Part shown: positions 47,457-56,016 of the stretch, one piece after another
How the letters are laid out: every line of letters starts with the position of its first letter
How positions within the stretch are numbered: position 1 is the stretch's first letter
Assembly: GCA_046542995.1 (NCBI GenBank)
Contig: JBKHAH010000002.1
Location: 24,421 to 88,420 of the forward strand
Length of the DNA: 64,000 nucleotides
Reading direction: 5' to 3'
Origin: Perlabentimonas sp046542995
GTDB taxonomy: Bacteria; Bacteroidota; Bacteroidia; Bacteroidales; Tenuifilaceae
Made by a program: the position numbers and the translations under genes
The notes under the pieces: generated by a model
Databases searched by the model: none
What the model was told of the DNA's origin: nothing
What the model saw: the letters and a program-made list of their open reading frames with translations, nothing else

Positions 47457-48650
47457 ATGCTTAAAAAATCAGTCTTTTTAACCTTACTACCTCTCGTCTT
47501 AATTTGGAATTTGCCTTTAATAGCGCAAACTGAAGGTGGTTATGAGTTTACAATTGAGAAAGAACTTAGCACAACCACCATAAAAGATCAGCAAAGAACC
47601 GGAACCTGCTGGAGCTATGCTACAACCTCTTTCCTTGAAACTGAAATGCTTCGAATGGGAAAACCCGAAGTAATCCTATCGCCCATGTATTTTGTTAGAC
47701 ATGCTTACTCTGACCGAGTTGACAGATACATCCGTTTTCATGGAACCAATAATTTTGGGCAGGGAGGCCAGGCGCATAACGTTATGGATGTTATTAAGAA
47801 GCATGGTATCGTTCCTAAGGATATGTACAGCGGAAAGAACTACGGAGAGGAACAACATGTTCACTCCGAGCTTGAAGCCGTACTAAGCGGCATGGTAGAT
47901 GCCGTTATAAAAAATCGCAACAGAAAGCTTTCAACCGCCTGGAGCCCATCAATTGAAGCTGTTTTAGATGAGTATTTAGGTGAATCCCCTAACGAGTTCA
48001 ACTATCAGGGAGAAACCTACAACCCAAAATCTTTTGCCCAATGGTTAGGTGTTAACCCCGATGATTACATTGAGTTAACCTCCTACAGCCATCATCCTTT
48101 TTACAAAGCAATTGTGCTTGAAATACCTGATAACTGGGCGCATAAAAGCTACTACAACCTTCCTATTGATGATTTGATGAAGGTAATTAACCATGCCATT
48201 GACAAGGGCTACTCCGTAGCTTGGGATGGTGATGTGAGCGAAAAAGGGTTTGTTCATGGGAAGGGGATGGCTGTTCTTCCTAATGTAAAAGTTGAGGAGA
48301 TGAGCGATAGCGAGCAGGCTCGCTGGGCAGAGGTCCCTACCGATGAGATTACCGATGCCATATTCAGCTTTAACGAGATAGTTCCAGAGATTTCGGTAAC
48401 CCAGGAAATGAGGCAAGAATCATTCGACAACTATGTTACAACCGATGACCACCTGATGCATATTGTTGGGATATCAAGAGATCAGAATGGAAACTTATAT
48501 TACCTCACAAAAAACTCGTGGGGCACATCAAGTATTTACGATGGATACTTGCACATGTCGGTACCGTACGTTAAGTTAAAAACGGTTGCCATAATGGTGC
48601 ATAAAGATGCTTTACCCCGAGCAACTGCCAAAAAGCTTGGGTTAAGGTGA
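47457..48650 (+). CDS. C1-family cysteine peptidase (bleomycin hydrolase/PepC-like), exported
   Basis: About 397 residues from the Met at 47457, which begins a signal peptide (MLKKSVFLTLLPLVLIWNL). Catalytic Cys in QQRTGTCWSYATTSF, His in TDDHLMHIVGISRD, Asn in YLTKNSWGTSS. Such enzymes are papain-like aminopeptidases. The exported form probably digests peptides in the periplasm, alongside the S46 peptidase nearby. Confidence 0.88.
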   Translation: MLKKSVFLTLLPLVLIWNLPLIAQTEGGYEFTIEKELSTTTIKDQQRTGTCWSYATTSFLETEMLRMGKPEVILSPMYFVRHAYSDRVDRYIRFHGTNNFGQGGQAHNVMDVIKKHGIVPKDMYSGKNYGEEQHVHSELEAVLSGMVDAVIKNRNRKLSTAWSPSIEAVLDEYLGESPNEFNYQGETYNPKSFAQWLGVNPDDYIELTSYSHHPFYKAIVLEIPDNWAHKSYYNLPIDDLMKVINHAIDKGYSVAWDGDVSEKGFVHGKGMAVLPNVKVEEMSDSEQARWAEVPTDEITDAIFSFNEIVPEISVTQEMRQESFDNYVTTDDHLMHIVGISRDQNGNLYYLTKNSWGTSSIYDGYLHMSVPYVKLKTVAIMVHKDALPRATAKKLGLR

Positions 48651-48717
48651 TGAGGAGCAAGGTTTTCTTTTTGTAAAGCAAAAAGTTGTTTTGCTTTTTC
48701 ATGGTTCTTTTAGGTTT

Positions 48718-48752
48718 CCACTGCCGGTTATAATTCCGGCAGTGGTTTTTTT
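48718..48752 (+). terminator. Terminator of the C1 peptidase gene
   Basis: CCACTGCCGG and CCGGCAGTGG form a 10-bp stem with seven T following. It reaches the stop of the converging LuxE-like gene. Confidence 0.9.
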
Positions 48753-49731
48753 ATACTAAAAGGTTACAGCCCCTTATTTGTGATCCGTCCATTCTTCCTG
48801 TAACCTCAAATGTTCCATCAGGATTAATAACTCCTAAATCGTCGGTTTGAATGAATGAGCAGGAATAAAGATTGGCCAAATCAATAATGTTTAAAGCGCC
48901 GGATCCATCATTAGGGATAACGGTCAATGGGTCGTAAGGGTCGCGTGCCACAACGCGCATCCAGGGTGGTGTAACAAATACGCCATTCCCTTTGGAGTAT
49001 GCTTGCGAAAGCAGCTCGGTCATTCCGTATTCTGAATGAATAGCCTTCACGCCAAAAGCATGCATTAGCAAAGAGTGTAGTTCCTCCCTCACAAGCTCCT
49101 TCCCTCTCCCCTTCATTCCGCCAGTCTCCATTACAATTGTGCTGTCAAATTTAATAGCATGCTCTTTGGCTAACTTAAGCAGGGCAAACGTTACGCCAAT
49201 AAGAATGGTTGGCTGCCTGCTTTGCTCTAATATTTGCAAAGTTTCAATAAGTTCGTCGTAATTATTAAGAAAGAAACCGCTAAGGGGAAGCTGGCTTTCA
49301 TTAATCAAGGCATCTACCATATATACCAAAGAGGAGCCCTCCCTCTCAAGGTACGATGGTAATAATGCCAGAAAGCAGTATTTTTTAGGCGAGCCGTAAG
49401 CCAACTCGAACCCTTTAAGGAAACTCTTCCTATATAAAGGTAATGATGCAACAGGATGCTTACTTATTTGGGCTCCCGTTGTACCACTACTGGAAAAAGT
49501 TTTTTCAGGGGTTTGCGCATGGGTGTAAACATTATGCGTTTTAAAGAAAGATATGGGCAGAAAAGGAATATCAAAAACATTAGTAATTGACTCTGGATTA
49601 ACATTAAGGAGCTTAAGGTACTGCTTATACACCCCATTCTGCTCTGCCTGGAACCTGAAAACATCAAGTGTGGTCCGCTCAAATGATTGGCTGGTTGCAT
49701 TAAATATTTCCTTCTCTAAGAGTTTATTCAT
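48751..49731 (-). CDS. LuxE-like acyl-protein synthetase / ANL-family ligase
   Basis: 326 residues. The AMP-binding-like loop TFSSSGTTGAQISKH and later HSEYGMTELLSQAYS, with QTDDLGVINPDGTFEVTGRMDGSQIRG, match the LuxE/acyl-protein synthetase group. There is no lux operon here, so the acyl acceptor is unknown. Cytosolic. Confidence 0.78.
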   Translation of the reverse strand: MNKLLEKEIFNATSQSFERTTLDVFRFQAEQNGVYKQYLKLLNVNPESITNVFDIPFLPISFFKTHNVYTHAQTPEKTFSSSGTTGAQISKHPVASLPLYRKSFLKGFELAYGSPKKYCFLALLPSYLEREGSSLVYMVDALINESQLPLSGFFLNNYDELIETLQILEQSRQPTILIGVTFALLKLAKEHAIKFDSTIVMETGGMKGRGKELVREELHSLLMHAFGVKAIHSEYGMTELLSQAYSKGNGVFVTPPWMRVVARDPYDPLTVIPNDGSGALNIIDLANLYSCSFIQTDDLGVINPDGTFEVTGRMDGSQIRGCNLLV

Positions 49732-49772
49732 GGGGCAAAAATAAACATTAAATCAACTTGCTATATAACATT

Positions 49773-49901
49773 AGTCCGTTAAACTTTTGTATATCTCTGA
49801 AAATCAACCCACGCTTCAACTCCGCTCAGCAAGACCTACATTACTGTTATTGTGGTCGTTGTCATTTTGAGGGAAGTCTAAAAATGAAAGTTTAACGAAC
49901 T
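49773..49901. mobile_element. MITE-like element with inverted terminal repeats
   Basis: AGTCCGTTAAACTTT at the left and AAAGTTTAACGAACT at the right are complementary at 14 of 15 positions and enclose a 129-base non-coding stretch containing GTCATTTTGAGGGAAG. The layout is that of a small non-autonomous element or REP-type repeat. No second copy is visible in the window. Confidence 0.4.
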
Positions 49902-49961
49902 ATTAATATAAACATTACCCCATTATAGCGTTAAACAAACTGTTTCTGCAACCACATAAAA

Positions 49962-49992
49962 CAAAAAAACGGCGAAAGTGTATCTCGCCGTT
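49962..49992 (-). terminator. Terminator of pgk
   Basis: On the minus strand ACGGCGA and TCGCCGT pair and are followed by seven T. Confidence 0.85.
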
Positions 49993-50015
49993 TCTCTATA
50001 TGTTTTGAAACTATA

Positions 50016-51206
50016 CTATTCTCTTACAGCCTTTATTCCTGGTAAATCACCGTTCTCTAAATACTCTAGCAAGGCGCCACCTCCAGTAGATACGTAGCTG
50101 ACCTCGTTCGCTAGTCCAAGTGAATTTATAGCGGCCACCGAATCGCCTCCGCCTACCAAACTAAAAGCCCCTTTCTCTGTTGCTTTTGCTATGGCTTTGG
50201 CAACCATTTTGGTTCCTTCAGCAAACTTAGGCATCTCAAAAACACCCATGGGCCCATTCCAAAGAATGGTTTTTGAATCCTCAATAACCTTTGCAAATTC
50301 TGCTACTGAACCCTCACCAATATCTAAACCTAGCCATCCATCAGGAATATCATCTACTTTAACAAGCTTACTGCTGGCATCGTTGCTAAATGAATCTGCT
50401 ATTACTGCATCTACTGGCAAGTAAACGTTCACACCCATCTTTTTAGCCTTGCTGAGAATATCAAGGGCCATATCCTGCTTATCATCCTCAACCATTGATG
50501 CTCCTATCTTTCCACCTTTGGCCTTAATAAATGTAAACATCATACCACCGCCAATAATTAGGTTATCAACCTTTCCTAAAAGATTCTCAATTATTGTGAT
50601 TTTGCTACTTACCTTTGCGCCTCCAAGAACTGCTGTATAAGGTTTTTGAGGATTATGAAGCACCTTCTCAAGACCTTTTAGCTCATTCTCAATTAACAGG
50701 CCAAACATCTTGTTCTGCGCAAAATACTGCGCTATTATTGTTGTTGATGCGTGTGCCCTGTGAGCTGTGCCAAATGCATCGTTAACATAAACATCTGCCA
50801 GGCTAGCTAGCTTTTGTGCAAACCCCTCATCGCCTTTTTCTTCCTCTTTATAAAACCTCAGGTTTTCAAGTAGTAGCACCTCTCCTGGTTTTAAAGCACT
50901 TGAGAGTTTAACGGCCTCATCACCTATGCAGTCTGAAGCAAATTGAACCTTCACGCCCAGAAGCTTCTCAAGTTCTGGTATAACGTGCTTAAGGGAGAAC
51001 TTCTCCTCTGGTCCCTGCTTAGGCCTTCCTAAGTGTGACATAAGAATAGGCGAGCCTCCATCTTCAATAATCTTCTTTATGGTTGGCAATGCAGCCTTAA
51101 TCCTGTTATTGTCTGTTACCTCAAACTTATCATTTAGGGGTACGTTAAAATCAACTCTAACGATAGCTCGTTTGCCCGCAAAATTATATGAGTTAAAATT
51201 TATCAT
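50016..51206 (-). CDS. pgk: Phosphoglycerate kinase
   Basis: About 396 residues from the ATG at 51206 (MINFNSYNF); the 18 residues before it are not conserved-looking. The signature RAIVRVDFNVPLND is N-terminal and the nucleotide site GGGDSVAAI is C-terminal. Catalyses the 1,3-BPG to 3-PG ATP step of glycolysis. A TATCTTTG box lies on the minus strand at 51235-51242. Confidence 0.96.
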   Translation of the reverse strand: MINFNSYNFAGKRAIVRVDFNVPLNDKFEVTDNNRIKAALPTIKKIIEDGGSPILMSHLGRPKQGPEEKFSLKHVIPELEKLLGVKVQFASDCIGDEAVKLSSALKPGEVLLLENLRFYKEEEKGDEGFAQKLASLADVYVNDAFGTAHRAHASTTIIAQYFAQNKMFGLLIENELKGLEKVLHNPQKPYTAVLGGAKVSSKITIIENLLGKVDNLIIGGGMMFTFIKAKGGKIGASMVEDDKQDMALDILSKAKKMGVNVYLPVDAVIADSFSNDASSKLVKVDDIPDGWLGLDIGEGSVAEFAKVIEDSKTILWNGPMGVFEMPKFAEGTKMVAKAIAKATEKGAFSLVGGGDSVAAINSLGLANEVSYVSTGGGALLEYLENGDLPGIKAVRE

Positions 51207-51234
51207 TGTATTATAGGTTTTTTGATTACAATCG

Positions 51235-51242
51235 CAAAGATA
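51235..51242 (-). promoter_or_regulatory. Candidate -7 box of pgk
   Basis: Minus-strand TATCTTTG (TAnnTTTG), 29 bases before the chosen ATG. Supports the shorter start. Confidence 0.55.
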
Positions 51243-51384
51243 CAAAAAAATGAGCAGCAAAGATGCTGAACAGTTGGCAATTCAATGCAATCGTTTGGAG
51301 GTTAAGTCTTACTGGTAATAAAGGAAATTAGCATCTTTTTATTACCTTTGAACCTAGCTTACATTATTAATTTTTGCAAAAAAA

Positions 51385-52527
51385 ATGCAATTTAAAGATA
51401 TTATAGGTCAGGATAGCGTTAAGCAGCGCTTGATAAAAAGCGTAAAGGAAAGTCGTATAGCTCATGCGCAGCTTTTTATTGGCCATGAGGGTACAGGAAA
51501 ACTAGCCATGGCTATTGCTTATGCGCAGTACATATCATGCCAGAACAAAGGAGAGGACGACTCATGTGGAACCTGTCCTTCGTGTCATAAATTTCAAAAA
51601 TTAATTCACCCCGATCTTCATTTTGTGTTTCCTGTAAACGAGAGCAAAAAGGAGGATAAAGACGAAAAAAATGGCGGTAAGAGCAGCGATTCTTACATTG
51701 CTCAATGGCGCGAAACCATTCTGCATAATCCGTACATTACCGAATCGAACTGGTACAATATAATTGGGCTAGAAAACAAGCTGGGTATTATTAGTACCAG
51801 CGAGGGTTCTGAGGTTATTAAAAAGATTAGCCTTAAAAGTTTTGAGTCTGAATACAAAACGCTTATAATGTGGCTGCCCGAGCGAATGAACCTTTGGGCT
51901 GCCAATAAGCTGCTTAAACTAATTGAGGAGCCCCCTGCAAAAACGCTTTTATTATTAGTTTCAGATAATCCGGGCACAATAATTAGCACCATTCTTTCAA
52001 GAACACAACTGGTAAAGTTCCCCCCAATAGCAAGGGAGGAGATTGCATTAGCGCTTGTTGAAAGACACAACCTGCAGCCTGAAAAAGCAAACGAGATTAG
52101 CAGGGTGGCCAACGGAAGTTACAGAATAGCAATAGGTTTAGCAGAATCGGACGAAACGAATCCTTATTTTGAAACAATACGTGATCTTATGCGCAATTGC
52201 TATAGAAATAACGTGCTAGGTTTGCTAAAGTGGGTTGATAACGCATCTAGATTAGGACGAGAGAAGCAGAAAGAGATGTTAAACTACTCACTTAAAATAC
52301 TTCGCAATAGCTTCATGTTTAATCTTGATCTTAACGACATTGCTTACGTTTACGGTGAGGAGGAAGATTTTAGCAAGAAGTTCTCCCCTTTTATTAATGG
52401 GAAAAATATTGTTCACATATACAATGAATTCAACGCTGCATTGGAGCATATTGCAAGATACGGAAACCCACAAATAGTTTTTACCGATATGGCCATGAAA
52501 TTGGTTAAGCTAATTAATAAGAAGTAA
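51385..52527 (+). CDS. holB: DNA polymerase III subunit delta' (HolB)
   Basis: 380 residues of clamp-loader AAA fold. The P-loop GHEGTGKLAMA is degenerate, as in delta', and the zinc knuckle CxxxxxxxxCGTCPSC is present, along with RIAHAQLF. It opens the sliding clamp with DnaX and delta. A TACCTTTG box lies at 51343-51350. Confidence 0.88.
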   Translation: MQFKDIIGQDSVKQRLIKSVKESRIAHAQLFIGHEGTGKLAMAIAYAQYISCQNKGEDDSCGTCPSCHKFQKLIHPDLHFVFPVNESKKEDKDEKNGGKSSDSYIAQWRETILHNPYITESNWYNIIGLENKLGIISTSEGSEVIKKISLKSFESEYKTLIMWLPERMNLWAANKLLKLIEEPPAKTLLLLVSDNPGTIISTILSRTQLVKFPPIAREEIALALVERHNLQPEKANEISRVANGSYRIAIGLAESDETNPYFETIRDLMRNCYRNNVLGLLKWVDNASRLGREKQKEMLNYSLKILRNSFMFNLDLNDIAYVYGEEEDFSKKFSPFINGKNIVHIYNEFNAALEHIARYGNPQIVFTDMAMKLVKLINKK

Positions 52528-52557
52528 CCTTATTCATTATCATTCCGTCAAAATAGC

Positions 52558-52565
52558 TAACTTTG
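52558..52565 (+). promoter_or_regulatory. Candidate -7 box of PSP1-gldH
   Basis: TAACTTTG, 24 bases before the PSP1-domain gene. No exact -33 box. Confidence 0.5.
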
Positions 52566-52588
52566 TAGCAATAAAACGCTTAATAATT

Positions 52589-53740
52589 ATGGAAAAGAGC
52601 ATCTGCTCACGCGGAGTAATACTAACAGAGAAGGATGGCTACGAGAATTCGGTTTGCCAGCATAGCGGTTGCTCTAAACTTAGTACCTACGATTGGCTTA
52701 ATGATTTACCTAAACCACCGCTTACAGACGATATAGTTGAGGTACAGTTTAAGAACACCCGCAAGGCATTTTTCCGAAACGTTAATAATCTGAAAATTAA
52801 AAAGGGGGATGTTGTTGCAGTTGAAGCATCACCCGGCCATGATATTGGAACAGTTACCCTTACCGGATGGATTGTTACCAGGCAAATGAAGAAGGTTGGT
52901 GATGAGACTGACCCCGCAGAGCTTAAAAAGATTTACCGCAAAGCCAAACCCGCCGATATTGATAAATGGCTTGAGGCCATTGGTCGCGAACACACCACAA
53001 TGATTCGCACCCGACAGATTGTAAACGACCTCAAGCTAAACATGAAGATTGGAGATGTTGAGTTTCAGGGTGACAACACGAAGGCTGTTTTTTTCTACAT
53101 TGCCGATGAACGTGTAGATTTTAGGGAACTTATTAAGATCCTTGCTGAAGAATTTCAGATTAGGATAGAAATGCGCCAGATTGGTGCTCGTCAGGAAGCT
53201 GGGCTTATTGGGGGAATTGGTTCATGCGGAAGGGAACTTTGCTGCTCATCGTGGATAAATAATTTTGTTTCGGTAACAACCAGCGCTGCCAGAGTGCAAG
53301 AAATATCACTTAATCCACAAAAACTGGCGGGTCAGTGCAGCAAGTTGAAGTGCTGCCTAAACTATGAGTTAGAAAGCTACAATGATGCTCGTAAAGACTT
53401 CCCAAAAACAACCATCCCTCTTGAAACCAAGGATGCTATTTACTACCACCAGAAAACCGACATCTTTAAAAAGATAATGTGGTATAGCAGCGAGCCTAAC
53501 TCTGCTGTTAACCTAACTCCTGTTACTATTGATCGTGTTAAGGAGGTTATTGAGTTAAACTCAAAGAATAATAAGCCATTAAAACTGGTTGAGACCATAA
53601 TATCCCAAGAGGTTGAAGAGATGGGTTACAAAAGCATTCTGGATGAGAATAGCCTCACCCGATTTGATGATAAGAAAACGAAGAAGAAACCAGCTAAAAA
53701 GAAACGGCGTAAGGGACGTAGAAAAAGGGACAATGAATAA
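52589..53740 (+). CDS. PSP1-domain protein (RicT/YaaT-like)
   Basis: 383 residues. The PSP1 core has the conserved Cys-rich segments GGIGSCGRELCCSSW and CSKLKCCLNYELESY, which bind Fe-S in RicT. The C-terminus is strongly basic (KKTKKKPAKKKRRKGRRKR). RicT acts in RNA turnover in Firmicutes; in Bacteroidota the gene is often followed by gldH, as here. Its stop overlaps gldH by 8 bases. Confidence 0.88.
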   Translation: MEKSICSRGVILTEKDGYENSVCQHSGCSKLSTYDWLNDLPKPPLTDDIVEVQFKNTRKAFFRNVNNLKIKKGDVVAVEASPGHDIGTVTLTGWIVTRQMKKVGDETDPAELKKIYRKAKPADIDKWLEAIGREHTTMIRTRQIVNDLKLNMKIGDVEFQGDNTKAVFFYIADERVDFRELIKILAEEFQIRIEMRQIGARQEAGLIGGIGSCGRELCCSSWINNFVSVTTSAARVQEISLNPQKLAGQCSKLKCCLNYELESYNDARKDFPKTTIPLETKDAIYYHQKTDIFKKIMWYSSEPNSAVNLTPVTIDRVKEVIELNSKNNKPLKLVETIISQEVEEMGYKSILDENSLTRFDDKKTKKKPAKKKRRKGRRKRDNE

Positions 53741-54203
53741 AAAGATTGTGTATTCCATAGTTGCAGCTCTTGTTATGCTTGCTGCAGCCTGCAGCGAAAA
53801 TGTTATTTACGAAGCCAATGTAGATATCCCGAAGGAAACCTGGAGTGCTGACAGCACCGCTAACTTCATGGTTAACATTGAGGACACCTCATCGGTTTTT
53901 AACATTCATATCAATTTACGCAATACAACCAGCTACCCCAACAGCAACCTATACCTGTTTGTACAAACAATTTCGCCCAGCGGTGCAGTGCTGCGCGATA
54001 CGGTTGAGTATTTCCTTGCTGACTCTAAGGGCAAATGGCTTGGAAAAGGGTTCGGTTCAATACGAGATAACAGATTTTTGTATAAGCAATACATCCGTTT
54101 CCCCGAGGATGGAACCTATACGTTTGGCATTCAGCAAGGCATGAGGTCAGATAACCTGAAGGGAGTTTCATCAATTGGTATGAGAGTGGAAAAAGTGAAG
54201 TAA
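53733..54203 (+). CDS. gldH: Gliding motility lipoprotein GldH
   Basis: 156 residues from the ATG at 53733 (MNKKIVYSIV); a longer reading frame that runs through the PSP1 gene is not needed. The signal ends VMLAAACSEN, with the lipobox Cys at about residue 20. VDIPKETWSADSTANFMV and KWLGKGFGSIRDNRF match GldH. GldH is linked to gliding and the type IX secretion machinery, but also occurs in non-gliding members. Confidence 0.88.
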   Translation: MNKKIVYSIVAALVMLAAACSENVIYEANVDIPKETWSADSTANFMVNIEDTSSVFNIHINLRNTTSYPNSNLYLFVQTISPSGAVLRDTVEYFLADSKGKWLGKGFGSIRDNRFLYKQYIRFPEDGTYTFGIQQGMRSDNLKGVSSIGMRVEKVK

Positions 54204-54265
54204 ACCTTGCTTAATATTGGGAAATCACAAAATCTTTTAATAACACTATAACTGCTCTACTTAAA

Positions 54266-54967
54266 GTGGGAAAGAATAAGCTGAAAAAGTTTGCAGAGAA
54301 CGAAACCTTCGAGAACCTTTTTCAACCCTCATTTGAGGATGTTTTCAGAAAAGACCACGAGATAAAAGGCAAGTGGCTTGAAAATTACTTTAAAAACGAC
54401 AACCCCATTGTTCTTGAGCTGGGATGTGGCAAAGGCGAATATGCTGTTAATATGGCACGTATGTTTCCCAACAAGAACTTTATTGGAATTGATATTAAAG
54501 GGGCACGCCTATGGAAAGGGGCGAAGGATGCACTTCGGGATAACATGAAGAACGTGGCTTTTGTCCGCACCAGGATTGAAAATATTAACTCTTTTTTTAT
54601 GCCTAATGAGGTAAGCGAAATATGGATTACCTTCCCCGATCCTCAACCACGCTCCTCCAGAGCCAAAAAAAGGCTCACTTCAAGCAAGTTCCTGTCATAC
54701 TATCAGCAGGTTGCAAAAAGCAATTGCCTTATTCATCTTAAAACCGATAGCCAAGCCCTGCACGAATACACTAAAGCCCTAATTGAACTCAACAACCTGG
54801 AAATGGGGACTTGTACTAATAACCTATACAATGATGTAACTGAAGACCCCATTCTATCAATAAAAACATTTTACGAAAGCATGTTCCTTGAGCAGGGTAA
54901 ACCCATAACCTACATACGCTTTCGTTTGGATAACAGCAAACAGCTAAAAGAGCCTACCCTTGACTGA
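54266..54967 (+). CDS. trmB: tRNA (guanine-N7-)-methyltransferase TrmB
   Basis: 233 residues from a GTG start. The SAM site is VLELGCGKGEYAV, followed by NFIGIDIKGARLW and the TrmB motif ITFPDPQPRSSRAKKRLTS. It methylates G46 of tRNA. The stop overlaps the next gene by 8 bases. Confidence 0.94.
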   Translation: MGKNKLKKFAENETFENLFQPSFEDVFRKDHEIKGKWLENYFKNDNPIVLELGCGKGEYAVNMARMFPNKNFIGIDIKGARLWKGAKDALRDNMKNVAFVRTRIENINSFFMPNEVSEIWITFPDPQPRSSRAKKRLTSSKFLSYYQQVAKSNCLIHLKTDSQALHEYTKALIELNNLEMGTCTNNLYNDVTEDPILSIKTFYESMFLEQGKPITYIRFRLDNSKQLKEPTLD

Positions 54968-55295
54968 GAGCAACTTTTTTGAAAGGGTGCACGCCGTAAC
55001 CAGGCAGATTCCCCGTGGTAGGGTAAGCACCTACGGTGCTATTGCTCGCTACCTTGGATCCCCACAATCATCACGCATGGTAGGCTGGGCTCTGAACTCA
55101 ACAAAAAATCTTCCTGAATGGATTCCTGCCCACAGGGTAGTTAACCGTAACGGGCTACTTACAGGGAAAAACTATTTCCCCGGAAAAGAAACAATGAGAG
55201 AGCTGCTAGAGAATGAGGGCGTTGTGGTTAAAGAGAACATGGTGGTAAACCTGTCTGATTATCTCTGGGACCCAACACAGGAGCTGGATATATAA
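54960..55295 (+). CDS. Alkyltransferase-like protein (ATL/MGMT family)
   Basis: 111 residues from a TTG start within the trmB end. The MGMT DNA-binding domain is seen (IPRGRVSTYGAIARYLGSPQSSRMVGWAL). The methyl-acceptor Cys of PCHRV is Ala here (PAHRVV), so it is a non-enzymatic ATL that flags alkylated guanine for excision repair. Confidence 0.88.
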   Translation: MTESNFFERVHAVTRQIPRGRVSTYGAIARYLGSPQSSRMVGWALNSTKNLPEWIPAHRVVNRNGLLTGKNYFPGKETMRELLENEGVVVKENMVVNLSDYLWDPTQELDI

Positions 55296-55358
55296 AAAAG
55301 AATCGTAACAGCACAACATAAAACAGTTAATAAGAATAATGAACCCAAAAAAACAATC

Positions 55359-55853
55359 ATGAAGAGAAAAACATTCCTCAACTTATTAATTATTGCATTG
55401 GTTGGTCTTTTTAGCAGCTGCTCAATTTCTAATCATTCAATGAAAACCCCAAACTATCACATTGAGTTCTATAAGGCTGATTTTGATTACTCGAAACAAG
55501 TGGAAGCTGAAGCTACTTCAACTCGGATTTTGGGAGTTGATTGGCAAAGATTATTTAATTGGAAATCTGGTGAAATTGAATCAGAAAATCAAAATGAACA
55601 GAAACAAAACATCTCAATTAGCGGAAATGTAATTGTCGATCCGATTATTGGTACCATTTCAGCAATTGTGCCAGTTCTTGGCGATATTGGCAAGGGAAAG
55701 GTAAGTAGCTATGCTCTTTACAAGTTAATGCAAAAGAACCCCGGCTACGATGTTGTTATATACCCACAGTACGAAACCAAAAGGTTTATTATTCCAATTT
55801 TCTACTCCAAAAGAACCGTGAAGGTTAAGGCGCGTTTAGGGAAAATTAAATAG
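55359..55853 (+). CDS. Hypothetical lipoprotein
   Basis: 164 residues. The signal ends VGLFSSCSISN, a lipobox near residue 21. The rest has no recognised domain; a Gly/Ile-rich segment (PIIGTISAIVPVLGDIGKG) and a closing YSKRTVKVKARLGKIK are seen. Membrane-anchored, function unknown. Confidence 0.55.
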   Translation: MKRKTFLNLLIIALVGLFSSCSISNHSMKTPNYHIEFYKADFDYSKQVEAEATSTRILGVDWQRLFNWKSGEIESENQNEQKQNISISGNVIVDPIIGTISAIVPVLGDIGKGKVSSYALYKLMQKNPGYDVVIYPQYETKRFIIPIFYSKRTVKVKARLGKIK

Positions 55854-56016
55854 CACTATTTTTGTAAGGTGAATATTGGTTGCCTAGTATTTTGCATCTC
55901 CCCAAAATAAAAAAGTAAATGAACCTGCATAAAGTCATAATCTCTTTGGTTTGTAGATGTTTCTTCAGATATTTGCTGGTATTCCAAGTGCTTACAATAA
56001 GAAACAACTCCTTATA

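Noticed and set aside
48751..49731. LuxE-like gene as part of a bioluminescence operon
   Set aside because: No luxA, B, C or D is nearby; the neighbours are a protease and pgk. LuxE-like proteins occur widely in Bacteroidota without light production.
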